Source: Periplaneta americana
Lineage: Eukaryota; Arthropoda; Insecta; Blattodea; Blattidae
DNA: 64,000 nucleotides
NCBI RefSeq assembly: GCF_040183065.1
Contig: NC_091120.1
Coordinates: 183,794,396-183,858,395 of the forward strand
Direction: 5' to 3'
Shown here piece by piece: positions 55,636 to 64,000 of this stretch (position 1 is the first letter of the stretch; each line of letters starts with the position of its first letter). Below the pieces are notes generated by a model. The model saw only the letters and a list, made by a program, of their open reading frames with translations. It was not told where the DNA came from and made no database searches. Made by a program: the position numbers and the translations under genes.

Positions 55636-57542
55636 TTATATTTGTAAATTTATTCCATCTCTCAGTTTCATTTGATCATGAAATAACGTAAATCAGACGT
55701 CAGTGTTGTGTGTGGCAGGATACCGAAGTTTCAAAGCCTTAAAGTGAGCTGGACTTATCTTACAAACTCGTTTATTATAATAACTATTTTGTACTTACTG
55801 CATTGTGGATCCCATGCATCACATTAAGAGCAGCTTGTGTGTCATAATCTCGTTAAAAAAAAAAAACTTACTTTAGTGAATTCAGCTCTCAGCTACAGAA
55901 GAAATACTACATACTATAATAATTTCATTATGCAGCTGAAATTAAAAAGAAAATTCGCAGTTTAATTCTAATAGCTACAGCCTTTGGTTCGCATGATCAT
56001 CAAGTCATTAAAGAACATTTTTCATATGATAAAAAATTAAAACACATTTTTTAAATACAAAATCTTCATTCCTGTACCTTAAATAAAAGAAAATGAAAGT
56101 CATTTTGAAGATATTAACTCTTAAGTCGAGTTTCTGGACCTAGTGACGTGATTAGAAATATTAAAACACAGATAAAGAAATAAGTTTTCCTAGGATTCTA
56201 GTTCTTTATAATAAAATACCGGTACTAATTTTATTTCACATAAACTTTCACCATTCACTCAAAATTAGGCTCATATACAGATATTTCTCTTCAAATTCGC
56301 GGTTCTTATACTTCTCTTTTTACATTTAATACACAAACAATTTTCTGCATTAAATGGAAGCAATAAACAACGAGAGTAAATCTTGATTTAATTTAATAAT
56401 AATAATAATTTTTTATGGCTAATATTTTGTGCACCAAAACTAAAATATTAGTGATGTTACTGAAATTCGCTAAAATATTAAAAGTGATCAGAAAATTTTA
56501 AAACTGGCTTACTGCTCTATTTAAAATATCTTTACAAATTAATATATATTTTCCTTTCAATAAATATCTCTCTAATTAATTAAGGTACAGTACACATTAA
56601 ATTTACTAACTGAAACAAGTACACTGGATGACGTGCACAGCTTCCTGTTGATTTCCACGTGTAGTATATACTGTATTCTCCTGGAATACATGTCTTACAA
56701 AGTCTTCATCACTATGCACATAATAGTATACAATTCGAAACAGGTTTCATAAAAATTACTTGCACGTGATTGCCAAATGCTTTCTGTAAATCGATTAATG
56801 GACATATCTATGTATCTATTTGCTTTCTTTACAGTTTTTTTTTTTTCATAGCAACTAAATAAATAACAGCTTACTTGCTTTGCTTCAATTCCCTACTTTG
56901 CATAGAACACGATCTCATACAATTTTTTTATATTGTATTCTTTCCAACATACGAAGTCGAAACAATATGTAAGCATGGACAAATGCTTACAGACGTTGAC
57001 GAAGTCTTCTTTAGAGGCAGCTGACAAAATCGCAGCATCTCTGTAAAATGCTCTGCTCAAATAATCACTTATATAAAAGATTACATTTCAATATACAATC
57101 TTTACTCTATACTTTTGATTTTCTGAGCTGTACAACAGTTACTCCACCCTTACACTGCAACATGGGCATTCTTGTTCGTCATGTCGTAAAAAAACTGCAG
57201 AACAAATCAGATCTGAACCACCTCATCCATTTCTGAAGCTGGAACGCTGCTGCGACACCTCTAATTCTGACCGCATCTTGTGGTTGGTTTGTTGGAAATG
57301 CAGTCTGATGCTCTTGTTCACGGTGTGCTCGGGTGAAACAAAGTGGACTAGAGAGAAGTAGGTTGCTCGCTGGCTCGTCATTATGCTACTCACTTGACAA
57401 CTGGCAGCAGGGAGGGCGAGCTCGGAGACCAGCGTCAAACACACGACTCCTTGTTGACGGGGGGTGATGGGCAAGGCGCTGATGGACAGGGACAACTCCC
57501 ATTACCCTGAAATGTACATTGCTTACTTATATGAAAGCATTA
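55636..57542. other. Intergenic, 1.9 kb, with CpG-richer stretch at 57,230-57,500
   Basis: Mostly AT-rich. The right end is clearly less AT-biased. On the minus strand it contains GTTGTCAA|GTGAGTAG, which would work as a splice donor, so a promoter or first exon is possible. A 90-codon minus frame there (57,495-57,223) has no recognisable domain. Confidence 0.35.
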
Positions 57543-59944
57543 GGTTCGTTCCAACAACAGTCAGGAACCATCCGTAACCATCATGAGCATGCGCAGTACA
57601 GAAAAAGCGTTCCAACACAATTTGAACCAGTACTGAACCGGAAACATGTACTGCAGTTGGGCATTCCAACAAACTCTTGACACGGGTTCGGAATGGTTAG
57701 AAATAGTTCGCGGATTGAGGCATGTACGGAAGAGTGCGTGAGACGCGCATGCCAGGGACGGTTATTCAGATGAAGTGGGTGAAGTCCCACTTCTCCTATT
57801 TACGTGTAAAACACAATTTTATCTCGTATTAATAATTAATTCTACTGGGTGTTCATTTCAAAGTGTGTCATGACGTCACTGTTGTTGGGTCACCGATTTG
57901 AAGCGAGTTTCAGCTTATATGTTAGAGAAGGTACCTATTATTTAAGGCGTTCTTCAATCTGAACTTGAGAACGTGTACGGTATAACTTGAACGTCGTAGC
58001 AACAGATGGCGGTCTGTACGGTCTGTGTGCTACCATAACCTCTTTCGAACTGTGTTTTGCGCCGGCAAGTCGTACGCAGGGTATTTGTTATCATCGGTTG
58101 CGTAGGTAACATTCCACAACACAAATCAAATGCTCCGTGTCCATGTTGATCGTCGAAGTTAATGTCAACAAATACGTAAGTAATCGTCTTAACCCTCTCC
58201 CCATATCCCGACAGTATGTATTTCCAAACAGTTCACATTCCTGCCACTACCGGCGTTACCGTATGTATCGGTACGTACTCTTCAGAATGAACGCCGTACT
58301 TGCTAGGCAACTTCTTTGCCTCTTAGGGTATACACCTCTGCGGAAGTGTAGGAAGATTGAATTCTCTAGGCTCATCGGCTAGCCACATGACGGCATACAG
58401 CGAGCCATGACACATTTTGAACTGAACACCCAGTAGTTATTACCGATACCGTATTTCTAAAATAAAAAAAAAGTTTTCTTTTTAATCGTTATGAACAGTG
58501 TTTAGTTGTATAAATAGTACCTGTAACCGTCCACTGAATAGAATGTCAACTGTTACGAGCGCCGAGCGGTGTCTATTGGACCTCACAATACTGTAGAGGT
58601 GAAATTATTTGGGCTCCCATTCTCATACAGCACTTGGTTTCCATGGTAACGTGACATCACACACTAAAGAAAGATTGTATGAGTGAAGTGCGTTTCTGAG
58701 TCTTTCAGTTACGGAGAACTGTCAGACTTGTTGTAGGTGGAGTAACCAGTTAGCAGATTTAACGGTACTAATAATACAGAAGGGTTGAAGTTGGTCTCCA
58801 AGGTCGGAGGCTATTGTTTACGGGCTGTGAAATTTTACAGTAGGCTATACACTACCTGACCTGAGAATAGTATCCTCATTCCTTGTTACCAAGCAGCCAC
58901 CCCTGCAGTGGTAAATTAGCTGGCTTTATGTTATTTTATCAAGAATACACCCCAAATACATTCGCAAAGTTTAAAAGTTGTTTTACGCGGCATGTATTAT
59001 TTCTTCTCATGAGCTCATGATCTTACCAGTTTTGTTCCAACTCTTGTATTTGAAAGTTTAACGCACGCGTAAATGTACACATGTAGTTTAATAGTGTGTA
59101 CTTATATATTAACTTATTATTTAATGTATTTAGAGTATATTAGTGATAAGTGTATATAGTGTATTAATCCTACATCATAGTGTATATTATAAGTTTGATC
59201 ACTATAATGCTATTATACAAATACTTAGGTACCAGTACATAGAAAATGTTGATAAATGAGTGTGAATAGTAGGCCTACTCATATATTGGTAAAACTGTTC
59301 AAGCATTTGTGTATGTGAACAGCACTTAACCTATTTTTTTACGGCAAGCCGCTACTGGCACATGCACATAAGCTCACCAATGTCTCCAGGATACTGAAGA
59401 AAGACATGATCGACTGTTCACATCAATGAGGTTAAGATGAAAAGTGACAGTACAGACGAATAATAAAACTAGAGATTTAATTTAAGTTTTCGCCAAAAAG
59501 AAAGGAAATGGAAATTATTTGGGTATTGAAATAGTTAATTACAATTTCAACATGCAGATTTGATTAAAAGTATAATAAATAACGTACATACATTAATAAT
59601 TAAAAAAAAAAACTATTTTTAGATGAGAGTCCCTCAGTACAAGACATTGAATTAGCGGAATTCTTGCCTTCCATATTTATTGTCATCTTTTTATAGAAAA
59701 TGATCGAAATTCTATTTTCTGCAATTAGAATTAGCTGCGAAACGATAATAATAAGCATCCCGTTCTTAGCAAAGATGATCACAGTTATAGCATCTCTGGA
59801 TTTAGTACACAAAGATTCGCGAAAGCGTTCCAACAGCGCCCAGTCCAGTTTCAATCCCATAGCAGATGCTCAACTAGCGCATGCGCATAAGATGGTACAG
59901 GAACCGTACATGAACTGATCCATGAACCGCTTGTTGGAACGAAC
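57543..59944. mobile_element. Harbinger-like element with TTA flanks
   Basis: GGTTCGTTCCAACAA at the left end and TTGTTGGAACGAAC at the right are inverted, with TTA on both sides (57,540-57,542, 59,945-59,947). A second inverted match, AAGCGTTCCAACA, lies inside both ends. 2.4 kb without recognisable genes; the 589-bp MITE is nested at 57,845. Confidence 0.65.
57845..58433. mobile_element. TA-flanked MITE (Tc1/mariner type), copy 2
   Basis: Reverse orientation copy of 7,495-8,084: CTGGGTGTTCATTTCAAAGT ... TTGAACTGAACACCCAG, TA on both sides. About 97% identical by eye. Confidence 0.87.
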
Positions 59945-59947
59945 TTA

Positions 59948-60250
59948 TTGATAGTTGCTAGAGTGTTAACGATGAATTAAAGAAACTTAGGTGTCATAAT
60001 CATCATCACAATTAACATCATAAAGCAGTCAGGTCTCATGGCCTGTTCCAATCTGTGGCGTCTCTTACGTCACTAGGTTTTTATTATTTTTATTTTCTTC
60101 GCTTTCTTCTCCTTTTCTCTCCTTTATTTTTTTAGGTCTTTATCTTTTATAGGTTTGCTATCTTCATCTTTCATCTTTCCACCGTCAGACTTCAACATCC
60201 TCTCTAACAAGTTTAGTACTCTTCTGCTAGTGAAAATTCTTGTGAAGTTA
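59948..60250. other. Intergenic, nothing recognised
   Basis: Pyrimidine-rich stretch at 60,070-60,150. Confidence 0.5.
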
Positions 60251-61089
60251 GGGTGACCAGACATCCTATTTTTAACAGAATTGTCCCTTTTTTCAGCCTC
60301 TCTGTCCCCTGTCCCGAGAAAAGTATGCTAGGGACGCCAACTGTCCCATTTTTTAAAAATGGTGTCCCTCATTTCCCTAAATTATTGTTGAAATATTTCT
60401 TTTTCTTTTATTTTATTTAATGATCACATAAAACATCGATTAATTCTATATTGTTTCCATTAGATGTCACCGTAATGAATTCAACAAAGAACATGTTAAT
60501 CACAAAATGTAATTTAAAAAATGTATTTTGAATGGACTTCTATAGTTTCCTGAAAGAACGACCAACACTTCTAAGCAAATTTACTCATCAAAGAAATATG
60601 ATGCTGATTGTACAGTTCACCTTCACGGAGAATGTTAAAATAGTTAAAAGGTAATACAAGCAAAATAACAAGTTCAGAATACAGTAACATGGATATAATG
60701 TAAGGTCCAATTAACCTTATTTTCATTATGTATTTGTTTCCTGGATCCTTGTGGTCACCCTTATTGAAGGGTAGATGGTTTTATTTCATAAGAAATTGTA
60801 TTAAACATATAAGTTAACCTAATTAATCCAGACTAGTTGCAATATAAAAAAAATGGTTAACAATGACTTAAGCCAAGTATCCATGCTACTCTATTAAGTA
60901 TAATTATTAGGCCTATAGCCTAGTTATTGTTAACAGTGTAGTATTTATTACTTTAAAATAAATAAAACTGGACCTTATTGCTCACTGACATTATATAAAC
61001 ACAAGTAATAATGTTTAGATAACATGTTGATTCATCTCAACTTTAATAAGTGTTCCGTTTTTTTTTTTATTTTGGCAATCTAGTCACCC
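60251..61089. mobile_element. TA-flanked non-autonomous DNA element
   Basis: GGGTGACCAGACATCC at the left and GATCTAGTCACCC-type end at the right are short inverted repeats (GGGTGAC[C/T]AGA) with TA on both sides. A further GGTCACCC at 60,751 gives an alternative right end. No coding region. Confidence 0.5.
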
Positions 61090-61091
61090 TA

Positions 61092-64000
61092 TGTTAAGTT
61101 GGTTCAGTAGATTTTAGCCTAGAGAGCATTATTGTTAAGATGGTTCAATAGCTTTTAGCCTAGAGAGCATTATTGTTAAGTTGGTTCAGTACTTTTTAGC
61201 CTAGAGAGCATTATTGTTAAGTTGGTTCAATAGCTTTTAGCCTAGAGAGCATTATTGTTAAGTTGGTTCAATAGCTTTCAGTCTAGAGAGCATTATTGTT
61301 AAGTTGGTTCAGTAGCTTTTAGCCTAGAGAGCATTATTGTTAAGTTGGTTCAGTAGCTTTTTCCCTAGAGAGCATTATTTCAGTCTAGAGAGCATTAATG
61401 TTAAGTTGGTTCAGTAGATTTTAGCCTAGAGAGCAATATTGTTAAGTTGGTTCAATAGCTTTTAGCCTAGTGAGGATTAATGTTAAGTTGGTTCAGTAGC
61501 TTTTAGCCTAGAGAGCGTTATTGTTAAGTTGGTTCAATAGCTTTTAGCCTAGTGAGGATTAATGTTAAGTTGGTTCAGTAGCTTTTAGCCTAGAGAGCGT
61601 TATTGTTAAGTTGGTTCAATAGCTTTTAGCCTAGAGAGCGTTATTGTTAAGTTGGTTCAGTAGCTTTTAGCCTAGAGAGCGTTATTGTTAAGTTGGTTCA
61701 TTAGCTTTTAGCCTAGAGAGCGTTATTGTGAAGTTGGTTCAGTAGCTTTTAGCCTAGATTGCGTTATTGTTAAGTTGGTGCAATAGCTTTTAGCCTAGAG
61801 AGCGTTATTGTTAAGTTGGTTCAATAGCTTTTAGCCTAGAGAGCGTTACTGTTAAGTTGGTTCAATAGCTTTTAGCCTAGAGAGCGTTATTGTTAAGTTG
61901 GTTCAGTAGCTTTTAGCCTAGATTGCGTTATTGTTAAGTTGGTTCAATAGCTTTTAGCCTAGAGAGCATTATTGTTAAGTTGGTTCAGTAGCTTTTTCCC
62001 TAGAGAGCATTATTTCAGTCTAGAGAGCATTAATGTTAAGTTGGTTCAGTAGATTTTAGCCTAGAGAGCAATATTGTTAAGTTGGTTCAATAGCTTTTAG
62101 CCTAGTGAGGATTAATGTTAAGTTGGTTCAGTAGCTTTTAGCCTAGAGAGCGTTATTGTTAAGTTGGTTCAATAGCTTTTAGCCTAGTGAGGATTAATGT
62201 TAAGTTGGTTCAGTAGCTTTTAGCCTAGAGAGCGTTATTGTTAAGTTGGTTCAATAGCTTTTAGCCTAGAGAGCGTTATTGTTAAGTTGGTTCAGTAGCT
62301 TTTAGCCTAGAGAGCGTTATTGTTAAGTTGGTTCATTAGCTTTTAGCCTAGAGAGCGTTATTGTGAAGTTGGTTCAGTAGCTTTTAGCCTAGATTGCGTT
62401 ATTGTTAAGTTGGTGCAATAGCTTTTAGCCTAGAGAGCGTTATTGTTAAGTTGGTTCAATAGCTTTTAGCCTAGAGAGCGTTACTGTTAAGTTGGTTCAA
62501 TAGCTTTTAGCCTAGAGAGCGTTATTGTTAAGTTGGTTCAGTAGCTTTTAGCCTAGATTGCGTTATTGTTAAGTTGGTTCAATAGCTTTTAGCCTAGAGA
62601 GCGTTATTGTTAAGTTGGTTCAGTAGCTTTTAGCCTAGATTGCGTTATTGTTAAGTTGGTTCAATAGCTTTTAGCCTAGAGAGCGTTATTGTTAAGTTGG
62701 TTCAGTAGCTTTTAGCCTAGATTGCGTTATTGTTAAGTTGGTTCAATAGTTTTTAGCCTAGAGAGCATTACTGTTAAGTTGGTTCAATAGCATTTAGCCT
62801 AGAGAGCGTTATTGTTAAGTTGGTCCAGTAACTTTTAACCTAGAGAGCATTATTGTAAGTTGGTTCACTAGCTTTTAACCTAGAGAGCATTATTGTCAAG
62901 TTGGTTCAGTAGCTTTTAACCTAGAGAGCATTATTGTTAAGTTGGTTCAATAGCTTTTAGCCTAGAGAGCGTTACTGTTAAGTTGGTTCAATAGCTTTCA
63001 GTCTAGAGAGCATTATTGTTAAGTTGGTTCAGTAGCTTTTTCCCTAGAGAGCATTATTTCAGTCTAGAGAGCATTAATGTTAAGTTGGTTCAGTAGATTT
63101 TAGCCTAGAGAGCATTATTGTTAAGTTGGTTCAATAGCTTTTAGCCTAGTGAGGATTAATGTTAAGTTGGTTCAGTAGCTTTTAGCCTAGAGAGCGTTAT
63201 TGTTAAGTTGGTTCAGTAGCTTTTAACCTAGAGAGCATTATTGTCAAGTTGGTTCAGTAGCTTTTAGCCTAGAGAGCGTTACTGTTAAGTTGGTTCAATA
63301 GCTTTTAGCCTAGAGAGCGTTACTGTTAAGTTGGTTCAATAGCTTTTAGCCTAGAGAGCGTTATTGTTAAGTTGGTTCAGTAGCTTTTAGCCTAGATTGC
63401 GTTATTGTTAAGTTGGTTCAATAGCTTTTAGCCTAGAGAGCGTTATTGTTAAGTTGGTTCAGTAGCTTTTAGCCTAGATTGCGTTATTGTTAAGTTGGTT
63501 CAATAGCTTTTAGCCTAGAGAGCGTTATTGTTAAGTTGGTTCAGTAGCTTTTAGCCTAGATTGCGTTATTGTTAAGTTGGTTCAATAGTTTTTAGCCTAG
63601 AGAGCATTACTGTTAAGTTGGTTCAATAGCATTTAGCCTAGAGAGCGTTATTGTTAAGTTGGTCCAGTAACTTTTAACCTAGAGAGCATTATTGTAAGTT
63701 GGTTCACTAGCTTTTAACCTAGAGAGCATTATTGTCAAGTTGGTTCAGTAGCTTTTAACCTAGAGAGCATTATTGTTAAGTTGGTTCAATAGCTTTTAGC
63801 CTAGAGAGCGTTACTGTTAAGTTGGTTCAATAGCTTTCAGTCTAGAGAGCATTATTGTTAAGTTGGTTCAGTAGCTTTTTCCCTAGAGAGCATTATTTCA
63901 GTCTAGAGAGCATTAATGTTAAGTTGGTTCAGTAGATTTTAGCCTAGAGAGCATTATTGTTAAGTTGGTTCAATAGCTTTTAGCCTAGTGAGGATTAATG
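61092..64000. repeat. 41-bp satellite array with higher-order blocks, runs off the window
   Basis: About 70 copies of a 41-bp monomer (TTAAGTTGGTTCAGTAGCTT followed by TTAGCCTAGAGAGCGTTATTG), with recurring variants (CAGT/CAAT, GCATTA/GCGTTA, GATTGCG, GTGAGGATTA) and a shortened monomer containing TTTCAGTCTAGAG. The segment 61,361-61,995 is repeated at 61,996-62,630 (635-bp period), and about 62,470-63,161 recurs 839 bp further on. No gene inside. Confidence 0.95.

Noticed and set aside
61092-64000. CRISPR array
   Set aside because: The 41-bp units are directly joined with no unique spacers, and the genome is eukaryotic; it is a satellite.

Overview
The window is AT-rich, repeat-choked nuclear DNA of an insect, most likely a cockroach (inference: the one recognisable host gene is a sigma-class glutathione S-transferase very close to the cockroach allergen family, and the tRNA-derived SINEs and LINE tails are types I associate with Periplaneta americana). 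There are no bacterial-style operons. Almost everything outside a few exons is transposable element (TE) or tandem repeat.

Layout. 1-4,642: a 2.2-kb fold-back element with a 12-bp target duplication, then seven head-to-tail ~355-bp units, each with a tRNA-like body. 5,084-10,916 (minus strand): three coding exons of the GST gene; its last exon(s) lie left of the window. Its introns hold a hAT element, a TA-flanked MITE, a SINE and a 1.7-kb mariner, and another hAT MITE lies just upstream. 12,536-14,747: two Helitrons in inverted orientation around a short unknown ORF. 15,114-19,600: LINE pieces, a fold-back tRNA-like unit, and a 1.5-kb mariner-like element with a nearly readable transposase. 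20,270-26,770: AT-rich minisatellite, a 3.5-kb two-ORF LINE broken by one stop codon, and an RNase H-bearing LINE tail. 27,296-36,743: pogo-like element with a nested MITE, SINEs, a third Helitron, a TTAA-flanked MITE, an RTE-like LINE copy. 37,193-37,619: a probable terminal exon of an unidentified gene.

38,448-41,286 is the most interesting structure: two Penelope-like retroelement (PLE) copies head to head, encoding a GIY-YIG endonuclease tail. In the right copy a hammerhead ribozyme motif overlaps the stop codon. The left copy is split by a pogo-like element (itself carrying a LINE) and a MITE. 44,160-53,081: further SINE, mariner, pogo and LINE debris. 53,666-55,635: two PIF/Harbinger derivatives in tandem orientation. 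57,543-61,089: a 2.4-kb Harbinger-like element with a nested MITE and an 0.84-kb TA-flanked element. 61,092-64,000 and beyond: a 41-bp satellite with higher-order blocks of 635 and 839 bp.

Apart from the GST, and possibly the exon at 37.2 kb, genes here serve only the mobility of their own elements, and nearly all are broken. Boundaries given with target-site duplications were read directly; family names rest on terminal motifs and short protein motifs, without database searches.
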